A stretch of 64,000 nt of DNA from positions 1,116,001 to 1,180,000 of the forward strand of contig NZ_SHKR01000012.1 of the NCBI RefSeq assembly GCF_004217145.1, read 5' to 3'. The notes beneath the pieces were generated by a model. That model did not search any database, was not told where the DNA came from, and saw only the letters and a list, made by a program, of their open reading frames with translations. Positions 1 to 11,800 of this stretch are shown here, piece after piece. The translations under genes were made by a program, and so were the position numbers. Every line of letters begins with the position of its first letter. Positions within the stretch are counted from its first letter, which is position 1. The stretch is from Kribbella rubisoli (GTDB lineage: Bacteria; Actinomycetota; Actinomycetes; Propionibacteriales; Kribbellaceae).

Positions 1-636
1 GGTCTGCTGTTTGCGATCGGTTCAGCGTGTTTCGTCGCCGGACCGATCCCGGCGTACGCGCGGGCCGTCGGACCGCACCTCGACGCGATCACGTACTTCG
101 TGGGCTCGCTGCTCTTCACGTCGGGCGCGTACCTGTCGTACCTGCAGGTGGTGCGGCAGGCCGGCCATCGCTGGTTCGCCTGGGCGCCACGGAGTCCCGG
201 ATTCTGGGCGTGTGCGATCCAGTTGGTCGGCACGCTCTACTTCAACGTGACCACGTTCGCCGGACTGTTCGACGTACCGTCCGACCTGGCGAACCGGATC
301 GTCTGGCGGCCGGACGCGATCGGCTCGGTGTGCTTCCTGGTCTCGTCGGCGATCGCGTTCGCGGAGGCTGGGCACCGCTGGTGGTCGTGGCGGCCCGACC
401 AACGCGACTGGCACATCACCGCACTCAACCTGTGGGGATCGGTCTTCTTCGGCCTGTCCGCGATCGGCGCCCATGTCACCTCCGCCGGCGAGCTGTCCAA
501 CGTCCAACTCGCCAACGGCGGCACCTTCGTCGGCGCTGTCTGCTTCCTCATCGCCTCCCTGCTGATGATGCCCGAGGGCCGCGCCGCGGCGGCGTCATCC
601 GATTCAGCTGATGCAGTTCGTGATCGCGAGCGTTAA
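1..636 (+). CDS. YrhK-like integral membrane protein (5' end missing)
   Basis: The reading frame is open from the first base and ends with TAA at 634-636, so about 211 C-terminal residues are present and the start lies outside the window. The visible part begins GLLFAIGSACFVAGPIPAYA, a Gly/Ala-rich hydrophobic segment, and has roughly four further hydrophobic stretches separated by short polar loops containing HRW and RDW. This layout resembles the YrhK-type small membrane domain, present here as two or more tandem units. No catalytic motif is visible and the function is unknown. Family assignment is by pattern only. An internal ATG at base 100 exists but is not needed because the frame is already coding upstream. 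Confidence 0.6.
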   Translation, partial: GLLFAIGSACFVAGPIPAYARAVGPHLDAITYFVGSLLFTSGAYLSYLQVVRQAGHRWFAWAPRSPGFWACAIQLVGTLYFNVTTFAGLFDVPSDLANRIVWRPDAIGSVCFLVSSAIAFAEAGHRWWSWRPDQRDWHITALNLWGSVFFGLSAIGAHVTSAGELSNVQLANGGTFVGAVCFLIASLLMMPEGRAAAASSDSADAVRDRER

Positions 637-887
637 GACTCAGGTGCATGACGCCTTCCCGCGATGCCGCTGCCACTGTCCGCGACCAGCACAAGGATGC
701 TCTCGAGGGTGCGCGGTGCGGTCGCCGGTAGGCTCTCGCCGTACATCTTCGCCGCCAGCGTCAGCCAGGTCCTCGAGCTTTCGGAGCAGCTTGGCGAGGG
801 CGATTGATGTCCGCGGGATTGGTCGACGGATCAACGGTCACCAGGAGATGTACGCCGCTAATACACAGACGGTGCAACGATGGATAG
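637..887. other. intergenic region, no convincing gene
   Basis: This 250-bp gap separates the YrhK-like gene from the zinc-finger gene. On the minus strand two different frames read protein-like for 40-50 residues each, but neither has a credible start and both are interrupted. A decayed gene is possible, but I cannot support a call. Confidence 0.4.
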
Positions 888-1235
888 ATGGAAGAAGCTC
901 GCGACCTGCTGGAGGCGCAACGGCGACAAGCACTGCAACGGCTGGCGAGCCTGACGGGCGACTTTCATGAGGTGGTCGCTGCCTCACGAGACTCGAACGC
1001 TGATGACGAGCATGATCCCGAGGGCGCGACGATCGCCTTCGAGAGATCTCAGGTCACGTCGCTAGTGCAACAGGTCCAGACGCAGTTGGCGGAGATCGAG
1101 GCAGCATTCGACCGACTATCGGCCGGCACCTACGGCTCGTGCGAACACTGCGCCCAGCCCATCACCCCAGCCCGCCTTCGAGCCAGACCCGCAGCCCGCA
1201 CCTGCGTCACCTGTGCCCAGCTCAGGACCACGTGA
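888..1235 (+). CDS. DksA/TraR-family C4 zinc-finger protein
   Basis: This is a 115-residue protein. The N-terminal two thirds are an amphipathic, probably coiled-coil helical hairpin rich in Glu, Gln and Ala. The C-terminal third carries the family signature: C85-x2-C88 (CEHC) and C106-x2-C109 (CVTC) with the usual YGSCEHC lead-in. DksA/TraR proteins bind in the RNA polymerase secondary channel, and actinobacterial members often act as redox or stress modulators. The acidic tip typical of true DksA is not obvious, so the target should be treated as unproven. The ATG at 888 begins MEEARDLLEAQ; an ATG eight bases upstream is out of frame. The gene is the last host gene before the tRNA-derived repeat at 1496. 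Confidence 0.85.
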   Translation: MEEARDLLEAQRRQALQRLASLTGDFHEVVAASRDSNADDEHDPEGATIAFERSQVTSLVQQVQTQLAEIEAAFDRLSAGTYGSCEHCAQPITPARLRARPAARTCVTCAQLRTT

Positions 1236-1465
1236 ATGAACCTCGAGGGAGACCTCGAGCTGCGTGCCCCCGGCGGTGATGTGGATTTCGGAATCGAACG
1301 GGCCTGGTCTCCCAGAGACCGTGACGATGCCGAGCGATGTGATGTGACACACAGTCACGATCAGCCTGAGCCTCCGCTAGAGGTTTCCGACCGGTGAAGT
1401 ACGGCCCGGGTGAGCCACTGCCGCAGCAAAGAGGTGAGTAAGAGGTGACCGGCGGGCAGCAAGAA

Positions 1466-1492
1466 GCCCAGGCCACCTGCGTGACCTGGGCT
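1466..1492 (-). terminator. hairpin terminator of the original tRNA-Lys context
   Basis: Read on the minus strand, the stem AGCCCAGG / CCTGGGCT encloses about 12 bases and is followed by TCTTG. It sits just downstream of the tRNA-derived repeat at 1496-1531. An almost identical hairpin occurs at 16321-16344 downstream of the second repeat, so it was probably the native terminator of tRNA-Lys before integration. Confidence 0.6.
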
Positions 1493-1495
1493 GCT

Positions 1496-1531
1496 GTGCG
1501 CCGCCAGGGACTCGAACCCCGAACCCGCTGA
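1496..1531 (-). repeat. attachment-site relic: 3' end of tRNA-Lys (36 bp)
   Basis: These 36 bases match the acceptor stem, T arm and part of the variable region of the complete tRNA-Lys at 33997-34072. The match stops just before the anticodon, where the sequence changes from CTGATTAAG to CTGAATTCC. One G of the encoded CCA end is missing. I read it as the distal att site of the outer integrated element, bordering original chromosome on its left. Confidence 0.8.
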
Positions 1532-2331
1532 ATTCCACCTGAGGATTCCCATCAGTTCCCATCGACAATCAAAATCTCTTGCAGGTAACGGATCGAACGG
1601 TCGCGATGGACGCATTGGCTCGCATCGTTACTCGTCCTGTCGCGCTGATTGAGGTGCGTAAAGAGGTGTGTAATCGCACCTGCCGAGGCTGCACGAACGT
1701 CCGGCCGGTGTTATCGCCTCACTAGTGTGGCCGCATCGTTCGCGGTGCCGTAGTCCTCTTTGTGAGACCCGGATACTTCGCTGCCGACGCGACGGCAGAC
1801 GGCCTACGGGGAGTTGGTATCCGGATTGAGGTGTCATCCGGTCTCGACCTCTGCTGCCCAGGCCGGCGGCCTCGTCTAGCGACAGAGGTGCGGGCTTGAA
1901 CAGGACGTTTCGACCGGTTTGTGAGCGGCTGTGGTGACCACTCACCTTCGTGGATCAGGTGTAGACACGCGGTCGAGGTCTGTACACCCCAGCCCATCTT
2001 CATAGGGCTCGGATTCCCGCCGAGCAGGCACACCACATCTCGGCGGGAATCGAGATCCAGGAGAAGTCGCCGTCAGTTCGACAGCAGGGCGCAGGACATG
2101 CAATGGCTGGTCAGCGTGCGCACCGTCGCGAGCCTCGATGGCGACCTTCGTGAGGCACTGGCTGCGGTCGCTCTCGTTTCGGCTGCAGGAGTGGTCACCT
2201 GGCGATGTCAAGGGTGATGCGCATCACTCATCCATACAAGTTTGTATGGGTGATTTGTATGGGTTGTCGCTGGTGGTGATCGGGTCATAGCCCGAGAGTT
2301 AGCCCCCTCGGGATGGGGATCGATGAGTTGG
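1532..2331. other. non-coding left end of the outer element
   Basis: About 800 bases carry no gene I can support. Short antisense frames exist but lack ribosome-binding sites and protein-like composition. The only clear structure is the TTGTATGG repeat cluster at 2232-2262 just ahead of the LamG gene. Confidence 0.5.
2232..2262. promoter_or_regulatory. TTGTATGG operator-like repeats upstream of the LamG-RHS genes
   Basis: A perfect inverted repeat CCATACAA-GT-TTGTATGG lies at 2232-2249. A third copy, TTGTATGG, lies in direct orientation at 2255-2262, 13 bases from the second. The cluster is 70-100 bases upstream of the LamG start, where a repressor or activator site for the two-gene unit would be expected. 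No cognate regulator gene lies nearby. Confidence 0.5.
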
Positions 2332-2332
2332 G

Positions 2333-5300
2333 GTGGGGATCGTGAGGCGGGGATCTCGTGCTGCTTCGTCGCGCCTTCTGCGCGGACGAGGCTTCGTAGC
2401 ATTGGCAACAGCCGCGGCCGTCCTGGGCGCCGGCCTGCATGCGACAACTGCCGTGGCGAAGACTCCGGCGCCTCCGGCGATCGGGCGCACCCTCGAGGAA
2501 GCGTCCAAGTATGCCGCCGCGAGCGGCGACCCGGTCGAGATCGCCGACCGCACCACGGAGACCTCCCAAACGTTCGCGAACGCCGACGGCTCGTTCACGA
2601 CGAAGTTGTCGAACCAGCCCGTACGAGCTCGCCAGGGCGATACTTGGCGCGCCGTCGACACAAACCTTGAGTTCCGCTCTGACGGGACCGTTGGTCCGAA
2701 GGTTGCTGTAGCTCAGGTGACGTTGTCGGGTGGCGGGAGCGGTCTGTTAGCGCGTCTCGGCTTGAAGGACGGAACTTTCGAGCTGAAGTCCCCCTGGTCA
2801 TTGCCTCAGCCGACTTTGTCGGGTTCGACAGCCACGTACTCCGACGTGATAGCAGGGGTCGATGTGGTCGTTGAGGCGACGGCCGAAGGCTTTAGCTACA
2901 ACGTCGTGGTCAAGAACCGGGCCGCCGCCACCAGTCCGGCACTCCGTTCGCTTCACCTCCCGGTGACGACGTCCGGGCTTTCGCTGCGCAGCGGCCGTGC
3001 GGGTGGACCGATGTACGTCGCTGCCGACGGACGCGAGGTGCTGTCGGCGGGAGACGGGGTCATGTGGGATTCGGCTCAGCCGGGCCCGCAGACCAAGCTC
3101 TCCGGACCTCCCCGGCCGTCGGCTCAGATTGTCGACGATGGTCCCTCTGGCGCGCACAGCGCCGAGGTCGAGGTGCGCGGCGACGAGAGCGGTCTCACAC
3201 TCGTGCCCGACTCGGAGCTCCTGACGGCCACGTCGACCGTCTATCCGGTGGTTCTCGATCCGGTCCCGGCAACGCGCAGCGCCACCGCGTGGGCAGCTGC
3301 GTGGCAGCTGTACCCGACGACTTCGTTTTACAAGACCACTCACAGCCTCGGCGTCGGCTTCGAGGACTACGAGCAGCACAAGATCGTGAGGTCGTTCTTC
3401 CAGTTCGACACGTCGGCTTTCGCGGGAAAGAAGATCCTCGACTCGACCCTGCGTACCTACGAGGTGCATTCGGCGAGCTGCGCAGCTCGGTCGGTAACCG
3501 TTGCCCGCACGGGCGCGATTTCGGCTGCGACGACGTGGAACAACCAGCCTGCCGTCCAACTCACGGCGACCAGCAAGAGCTTCGCCAATGGCTACAACTC
3601 GTCCTGTCCAGATGCCTATGTCGAGTTTCCGGTGACCAACTCGATGGTCGACACCGCAGCAAAGGGGTACACCACCTCGACATTCAGGCTCAGTGCAACG
3701 GACGAGACCGACGGCATCGCGTGGAAGCAATTCAGCTCGTTCGGCGAACTGCAGTTGCACTACCTGACCCCTCCAGACGTGCCCCGGCGGGTCGGCCTGA
3801 CTGATCCGAACGAAGGCTGCGACAACGCGACCGCGCCCGTGAACGTAGGCTCGACCAATATTCAGTTCGGCCTGACCCCGGTACTCAAGAACAATGTCAA
3901 CGAGCCGAACGCTCGGGTGCAGGGCGAGCTGTGGATCTACAGCTCTTCGGGGAACCCCTTCCTGACGAAGCTGACCGGCCGGGACAGTCCCGGGACGGCA
4001 ATGACCGTCACGATCCCAAGTTCCGCGTTGCCGGACGGCGTGACCTACCACTTCCGGGCTCGCACGCTGTATCCGGACGACGTCAGTGGAGTTACGCTCG
4101 TTTCGAATTGGTCCGTCTGGTGCTACTTCAGGGTCGATCGCCTCGCGCCGGACCCGCCTATCGTCACGGCGAAGTTCGGTGCGACGAACATTCCCAACTG
4201 CCAGGGCGAGTCAACGTGCGAGGAGATCGCGTCGTTCGGCGACGTGGTGTCGTTCACGTTCAAGGGTGCTGCCAGCGATGTGTCTCGGCACGAATATTGG
4301 TTCCAGGGACAGCAGCGAACCAGTGTTACGGGGAATACGGTCACTGTGGCGCTCAAGCCCCCGCAGGAGGGCTACAACGTTCTGCATGTCGTCAGCTACG
4401 ACCCGGCGGTGCATTCGAGCAAGCCAACCGACTTCATGCTGAACGTCGGCAGCGGCAGGCCGCCGATCGGCAGCTGGTCGTTCGACGATGGGGCGGGAAC
4501 GATCGCGAGCGATTCCGCGTCGCCCGCGCATCCACTGATTGTCTACGGCGGTGGCGCCTTCGATGACGCGGGTCGTGATGGAAAGTCTGTCCTGATGGAC
4601 GGTGTGGACGACTATGCGGAGACTTCGAGTCCAGTTGTCGATACGTCATTGAGCTTCACCGTTTCGGCGTGGGCCCGGCTGACGACTGCCAAGGAAGCGG
4701 TTGTTGTCGGCGCAGCTGGCAGCGTCGGCAGCGCGTTCGAGCTCTACTACTCCGCGTCGTCCAATCGTTGGGTGTTTCAGCGGATGAACACCGACACCAT
4801 GTCGCCCGGCATCGTCAAAGCGTTGTCCGATGAGCCTGCCGTGCTGGGATCGTGGACGCACCTGACCGCCGTGTACGACAACGTGGCAAACAAGATCCAG
4901 CTCTATGTCAACGGACGGCTGCAGTCAGCAGGGAACACGTCGTTCCCTGCCACCAGTGCTTGGAAGGCGTCCGGTCCGTTGAGTGTCGGCCGAGGCCAGT
5001 ACAACGGGGTTCGTCAGTACTGGTTCCCCGGTTCGATCGACGGCGTGCAGATCTGGCAACGTGCGTTCGATGCCACGGCGGCGATGGCCTTGACCGATCC
5101 GCGCAGCGGCGGAGCAGCTGTCGTGAGCCAGGCGGCCCGCTGGCCGATGGATACAGCCGTCCTGGGGAGCGACCAGGTTTGGCGGACACCGGACACGGTG
5201 TTCGGCGCGAACATGCCGATCTCCGGATTCGGCGGAAGCACGGATCCGGCGATGTCGTTCGTGGAGGATCCCGATCGGGGCAGGGTCCTCCAGTTCTCGG

Positions 5301-5860
5301 GTGCAGCGAGTGAAGCACTGTCCTTGCCGAGGTCGGTGGTCGACGCCGGTACGACGTTCTCCGCTGCAGCCTGGGTGAAGCTGACCGACCCGACCAAGCC
5401 AGCTGTCATCGCACGGCAGGCCGGCACCGACCGAGATGCGTGGCGGCTGGAGTGGAAGCCGATCGATTCCTTCGGTGGCCAGTGGATCTTCTCCCGGGCC
5501 CGTGCCGACGGGACTGGTGAGGACCACGCGATGTTCCCCGACGACATCGACAGCGTCACGAACAGTTGGCGGCTGGTCATCGGGACCTATGACGCGAACT
5601 CACCTGACGGAACGAATCAGGGTCCGCTCGGCGGCATCGGCATCACGGTGAACAAACGAGCGGACGACCTCGGCACCGCGCGCCACTCGTCGCCGTACCG
5701 GCTGGGTAGCACCGTCGTCGGCAAGGGCCGTGTGGCGGGTGCCGAGTTCGCCGGTGAGATCGACGACTTCCGGTTGTATGTCGGCCCGCTGGTCGACGAC
5801 GCGGTCTGCAGAGAGTTCCCCGATCTCGGCAGCGGAACCTGCCCGACTCCGGCCGGCTGA
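2333..5860 (+). CDS. secreted DNRLRE / LamG-domain protein paired with RHS toxin
   Basis: This 1175-residue exported protein has an Arg-rich n-region and a hydrophobic core (about residues 20-40) ending near AVAKT, which form a signal peptide. A beta-rich region follows. A DNRLRE-type domain (about 305-475) carries the typical YEQHKIVRSFFQFDTSAF and ISAATTWNNQP phrases. A middle fibronectin-like stretch leads to two concanavalin-like LamG domains (about 705-915 and 935-1160). Such proteins are predicted to bind carbohydrate or the cell surface. The gene is only 14 bases upstream of the RHS gene, so the two are almost certainly co-transcribed and may act together outside the cell. GTG at 2333 and GTG at 2342 are both possible starts; neither has an ideal ribosome-binding site. 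Confidence 0.8.
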   Translation: MGIVRRGSRAASSRLLRGRGFVALATAAAVLGAGLHATTAVAKTPAPPAIGRTLEEASKYAAASGDPVEIADRTTETSQTFANADGSFTTKLSNQPVRARQGDTWRAVDTNLEFRSDGTVGPKVAVAQVTLSGGGSGLLARLGLKDGTFELKSPWSLPQPTLSGSTATYSDVIAGVDVVVEATAEGFSYNVVVKNRAAATSPALRSLHLPVTTSGLSLRSGRAGGPMYVAADGREVLSAGDGVMWDSAQPGPQTKLSGPPRPSAQIVDDGPSGAHSAEVEVRGDESGLTLVPDSELLTATSTVYPVVLDPVPATRSATAWAAAWQLYPTTSFYKTTHSLGVGFEDYEQHKIVRSFFQFDTSAFAGKKILDSTLRTYEVHSASCAARSVTVARTGAISAATTWNNQPAVQLTATSKSFANGYNSSCPDAYVEFPVTNSMVDTAAKGYTTSTFRLSATDETDGIAWKQFSSFGELQLHYLTPPDVPRRVGLTDPNEGCDNATAPVNVGSTNIQFGLTPVLKNNVNEPNARVQGELWIYSSSGNPFLTKLTGRDSPGTAMTVTIPSSALPDGVTYHFRARTLYPDDVSGVTLVSNWSVWCYFRVDRLAPDPPIVTAKFGATNIPNCQGESTCEEIASFGDVVSFTFKGAASDVSRHEYWFQGQQRTSVTGNTVTVALKPPQEGYNVLHVVSYDPAVHSSKPTDFMLNVGSGRPPIGSWSFDDGAGTIASDSASPAHPLIVYGGGAFDDAGRDGKSVLMDGVDDYAETSSPVVDTSLSFTVSAWARLTTAKEAVVVGAAGSVGSAFELYYSASSNRWVFQRMNTDTMSPGIVKALSDEPAVLGSWTHLTAVYDNVANKIQLYVNGRLQSAGNTSFPATSAWKASGPLSVGRGQYNGVRQYWFPGSIDGVQIWQRAFDATAAMALTDPRSGGAAVVSQAARWPMDTAVLGSDQVWRTPDTVFGANMPISGFGGSTDPAMSFVEDPDRGRVLQFSGAASEALSLPRSVVDAGTTFSAAAWVKLTDPTKPAVIARQAGTDRDAWRLEWKPIDSFGGQWIFSRARADGTGEDHAMFPDDIDSVTNSWRLVIGTYDANSPDGTNQGPLGGIGITVNKRADDLGTARHSSPYRLGSTVVGKGRVAGAEFAGEIDDFRLYVGPLVDDAVCREFPDLGSGTCPTPAG

Positions 5861-5874
5861 CAGGAGAGCACACG

Positions 5875-8800
5875 ATGTCGAAGAGAATCACGGGCGCCCT
5901 CGCGGGCCTGTTCGCATCAGTTCTGCTGGCCGCCGGAGTGCCGGCCCTGGACAGCGACGCGGCTACGCCGAAGCCAGCATCAAAGTTACCTCCGCTGCCG
6001 GTGCGAAAGGACGCCAAGGTCCAGCCCTTCGACGCGGCGGCGGCGAAGGTATCGGCCGATGCGCGGGCTGTGGCGATGCGGCCGACCGCGCTGCCGAAGC
6101 CCGCGGCCTGGCCAGCCGCGACAGAGGAGGTTGTTGCCCTATCGGCAGACGCCGGTCAGAAGTTTGTTCGGTTGCTCAATCCTCCGATGGCTGCCAAGTC
6201 GACCGCTGGCAAAGCCTTGACGGCCCGATTGCGCATCCTGGATCGCGCGAAGGCTGAGGCGGCTGATGTTTCAGGCTTCATCCTGACGGTCGCGAGAGCG
6301 GATGGCGGACTCGGTGACGCGCCAGCTCAGCTGACTGTGGACTATTCGAGCTTCGCTGCAGCGTACGGCGGAGACTGGGCGAGTCGGCTGAAGGTTGTGT
6401 TGTTGCCGAAGTGTGTGCTGACGACACCGACGAAACTGGGATGCGTGTCTCCCACCGAGGTCGGCTCGGTGAACAACGCCGAGCAGCAGACCTTGACGGC
6501 GCCCGTGACTGTGGGCAGCGAAGAACGAGTCATGGCTGTGACGTCGGCGTCGGCCTCGAGCAACGGCGACTACAGCGCGACCTCGCTCTCGCCGGCATCC
6601 TCGTGGTCGGCGGGCCGGTCGAGTGGCGACTTCACCTGGAACTATCCACTTCGGGTGCCGCCGGCGCCGGCAGGACCGTCACCGCAACTGTCCATCGACT
6701 ACTCGGCGCAGTCGGTGGATGGTCGTACTGCGGCTTCCAACAACCAGCCGTCATGGATCGGCGAAGGCTTCGCGCTGAGCGAGTCGTACGTCGAGCGCAA
6801 GTATGCGTCGTGTAACGACGACGGACAGGCCGGCAAGTACGACCTTTGCTGGAAGTACGACAACGCGACGGTGGTACTTAACGGCCAAGCGAGCGAGCTT
6901 GTCAAGGACGGCACAGGCTGGCGCTTGAAGAACGACGACGGTTCCCGGGTCGAGAAGATTGTCAACTCCGTCGCCAACGACGACAACGACCGTGAAGCCT
7001 GGAAGGTGACGACACTCGACGGGACCCAGTACTACTTCGGCCGCCAGTACGTGTTGCCCGGGACGTCGCCGACCTCGACCAACTCGGTCTGGACAGTGCC
7101 GGTTGCCGGCGACGACGCTACGGAACCGTGCAACGGCGCGACGTTCGCGACGTCGTTCTGTGACCAGGCATGGCGATGGAACCTGGACTACGTCGTCGAT
7201 CCACACGGCAACGCGATGTCGCTGTGGTATGCGAAGGAGACCAACTACTACGCGAAGAACGGCGCCACCACAGCCACCAAGGCCTACGACCGTGGTGGAT
7301 ACCTGACGAAGATCCTGTACGGCCAGCGCTCGGACGCAATGTCCGCAACCGCGCCGATGCAGGTTGTCTTCACGACGCAGGAGCGATGCCTGGCGGACTG
7401 CGGATCCCTGACCAGTGCGACCAAGAGCCGGTGGCCGGACGTACCGTTCGACCAGATCTGCGCCGCGGGAGCAACGTGTTCGAAGATCGTCCCGACCTTC
7501 TTCTCTCGTCGTCGTCTGGAGCAGATCACCACGCAGGTGCTGAAGGGCGCGACCTATCAGAGTGTCGACAACTGGCTGCTGGCGCAGGACTTTCCCGACC
7601 CCGGGGACAACATGTCCGGCCGCGCGTTGTGGCTCGACAGCATCACCCACACCGGCAAGGCTGCCACTGCCACCCCGGCGACCCCCCTGACGGTGAGCTT
7701 CGACCAGGTCGCGCTACCCAACCGGGTCGACTCGGACAACGACGGCATTTCGCCGATGACCAAGCTCCGAGTCGGCACGATCTGGACCGAGACCGGCGCG
7801 CGGATCACGGTGAACTACGCCGCGCCCGAGTGCGTTGCCGGCAGCAACATGCCGGCTTCTGAAGACACGAACGCGATGCGTTGCTACCCGGTGCGCTGGC
7901 AGCCGCCGCTCGAGATCGAAAGAGACGACTGGTTTCACCGCTACGTCGTCGCCCAGGTTCGAGTCAACGACGTGACCGGCGGTGCCGACGCCGTGGTCAC
8001 GAACTACACCTATTCCGGTGGTGCCGCCTGGCATTACGACGACAACGCTCTGATCCCGGCGAAGGACCGGCACTGGTCGATCTGGCGCGGCTATCGCACG
8101 GTAACCACGAGTTCAGGAGATCCGTTCCAGCCTGGTCCCAGATCGCGCACCGTCACGTCCTATTTCCGGGGGATGAACGGCGACCGTCTCCTGTCCGGGG
8201 GCACCAAGTCGGCGGTCGTCGCAGACACACTCGGTGGTACGCGAGCCGATGAAGAAGCTCTCACCGGCCTCGTCCGTGAGGCGATCACCTACGCGGCGAT
8301 CGATAGCAATACCGAGGTGTCCGGCTCGCTCACCGACTATTGGGTCCAGGAGACCGCCGCCCAGACGATCGAGACAGGAATCGTTCGCAAAGCCAACCTG
8401 GTGAAGCCGTCGGCCGTCGCGGCGAGGATCACACGCGATGCCGGCCGTGCAGATCTAGTACATATCGCGAAGACGACCTACGACCCGGACACAGGTCTGC
8501 CGACATCGTCGGAGGACGACGGCGACCCTGGCAAGACCGACGAGACGTGCACCGTCACGTCGTACGCGAAGAACGCCACCGCTGGACTGCGTGGCTACCC
8601 GTCGCGCGTCGTCACCTCGATAGGCCAGTGCGACACCGCATCGGCGAACCCGCCGGCGAGTCGGCTCCTTGGTGACGTCCGAACGCTGTACGACGGCGGT
8701 GCCTTCGGTGCTGCTCCGACGAAGGGTGATGTCACCTCGACGCAGCGCGCGAACGGGTACACCTCCGCGGGCGCGCCCATCTATCAGACGACGGCGACCA

Positions 8801-11800
8801 CGACGTATGACGCCTTGGGCCGTGCGACGGCGAGCACCGACACGCTGGGCCGAACAGCAACCACGGCCTACACACCGGCTGGCGCCGGAGCCTTGGTTCA
8901 GACGATCGAGACGTCACCCCCGATCGTGCCCGGCGATCCGAACAGCAAGCGCCTCCAGACCAAGACGACCTATCTGCCCGAATGGGGGAGCAGCTCGCAG
9001 GTCACCGACCCGAACGGGAAGGTCACTGACCTCGACTACGACGTCCTCGGTCGGCTGACAGCCGTCTGGTTGCCGAACCAGTCGAAGGCCGGCGGCAAGA
9101 TCCCGAACACGAAGTACACGTACAGCGTGTCCTCGGCTGCGCCGTCCTACGTCCGCACGGACGAGTTGAATATCAACGCGAACGGCTATCTGTCCGCGTT
9201 CGCGATCTACGACTCGCTGCTGCGACCCCGACAGTCCCAGCAGATCGCGGCCGGCGGCGGTCGCCTGATCAGCGAGACGAAGTACAACTCGCGTGGTTTG
9301 CCGATTATTCAGAACGCGGATCTGTGGGACTCCGGGGCACCTTCAGGCGCCCTTGCCAAGGTCTTGGACGCATCTGTTCCCAACGAGACACAGCTCACTT
9401 ACGACGGCGCCGGTCGGCCGACCGTGTCGACCTTCGCGATCTCAGCGCAGCCTCAGTGGTCAACCCGCACCGTCTACGGCGGCGACACCGTGACGACTCT
9501 GCCTCCGAACGGAGCTCCCGCAACAGCCGAGGTGAAGGATGCGCGCGGACAGGTGATCGAGCGCCGCGAGTATGACGGTCCAACCGTCACTCCTGGCTTC
9601 ATCGACAGCACATACACCTACGACGCCGGCGGGCGGCTCACACAGTTGACGACAGCCGGCTCGACCTGGGGCTACGGCTACGACCTGCTCGGGCGCAAGA
9701 TCAGCGCGGACGACCCCGACTCGGGAACCACGACATATGAGTACGACGACGCCGACCGCGTCATCGGGACCACAAATGCTACACAGAAGAAGCTGATCAA
9801 CACCTACGACAACCTCGACCGCAAGATGACGGTCCACGAGGGGTCGAAGACCGATGCCAACCTACGCCTCAGCTGGGACTACGACGCGAGCGGGAACCTG
9901 GGACAGCTTTACCAGTCTGTCCGTTACCCGGCAGGAAAGACCGGTCCGGCGTACAAGTCGAAGATCACTGCCCGGAACGTCCTGTACGAACCGACCGCTA
10001 CCAGCGTGGTCATCCCCTCGGCCGAGGGCACAGAGCTAGCGGGCACCTACGAGACCAGGATCGGCTACCTGCCCGACGCGGAAACCATCGAGTTCACAGA
10101 CGTGCCAGGCGGCGGCGCCCTCGGCACCGAAGTCGTGAGGTACACCTACGACGAACTTGGGCACCCGACGTCGATGAAGAGCGGCGACGCCGTCTATGCG
10201 AATGACGTCAAGTACACGGCCCTCGGGGACCCGGAGCGTTACGAGCTCGGCGACAGCCACAACATGGATATCATCAACACCTTCGAGGCAGGCACTCGAC
10301 GGTTGGCGACCACGGTTGCCGGTGACGTCACCGTCGTCGCTAACCACCACTACTCGTACGATCCAGCCGGCAACCTCCTACAGGACAACAACCTGATCGG
10401 GAACGACTCCCAGTGCTACGACTACGACACCCACCGTCGTCTGACCGCAGCCTGGACGCCATCAGATGCGAACTGCGCAACAGCGCCGTCCGTAGCTGGC
10501 CTCGGAAGTCCTGCACCGTATTGGCAGTCCTGGACCTACACGGCTGACGGACTGCGGAAGACACAAACTGACCACGCGACGGTCGGCAATACGACGGAGA
10601 CCTACACCTACGACGCCGCCCAACCGCACACTGTCAAGTCCATCGCGACGACCGGAGCGGCTCCGAAACCGACCGCCTCATATACCTATGACTCCGCAGG
10701 GAACACGACGTCGCGACCCGACCCAACCGGCACCAGTCAGACACTCGGATGGGATGCGGAGAACAGACTCCAGAAGCTCACCAACTCTGCCGGCGACACG
10801 TCATACATATATGACGCCGACGGCAACATCCTGCTGCGGAAGAGTCCAGGCAAAACGACCCTGTACGTCGGATCGCTGGAGCTGACTCTCGACACAACCA
10901 CTCGCGCGGTGACCTCGAAGCGCGAGTACTCGATCAACGGACAGGCAGTCGCGACCCGTTCAAGCATTACCGATCTCAAGTGGCTGGTCCCCGATCATCA
11001 CGAGACCACGAGTGTCGCAGTGGACTCCAAGACTCTGGCCGTCACAACGCGCTTCACAACCCCGTTCGGCGAGATTCGCGGCAACGACCCGGCCAGCTGG
11101 CCAGACGACCACGGCTTCCTGGACAAGCCACAGGACAAGATGACCGGCCTCACCCAGGTCGGTGCCCGTGAGTACGACCCAACGATCGGTCGCTTCCTCA
11201 GCGTTGACCCGCTGATGGACACTGCCGACCCGCAGCAGATGCTGGGCTACACATACGGCAACAACAACCCGACGAGCATGTCGGACCCCACCGGCCTCAA
11301 GAATTACGCGGGCGGAGAGAACAGCGGCGGCGGCACCCAAGAAGACGTCCGGACCCCGGTCGATACGGGTGACGACGGCGGTGGCGGCCATGACGGTGGC
11401 ACCAACGGGGGTTCTCCCGGTGGGGACGACGGCGGCAGCAACGGCGGAGGCGGCGGCGACCACGACAACTCCGGCGGCGGAGGCAGCGTCCGCGGTCTCT
11501 TCAAGAAGGCTGTGCACCACACGGCCCACGCGATCGATCTCGGCAACAAGGCCTGGAGCGACTACACCGACGGCATCGCCGCGCAGGCCGCGGACACCGC
11601 AAAGGGCCTCGTTGTCGGCGCCTACCAGCAGGGCAAGTGCATCGCGATCCACGACTGCCAGTCCCAGATCGACATGGTCTCCACCATCGTCCGCAACCCG
11701 GGCTCGGTCTGGAACGCAATGGTCGAACCAGTCAAGCAAGACTGGACCAACGGCGAACAAACCAAAGCCGCCGGCCGAGTCACCTTCATGGTCGTCGAAA

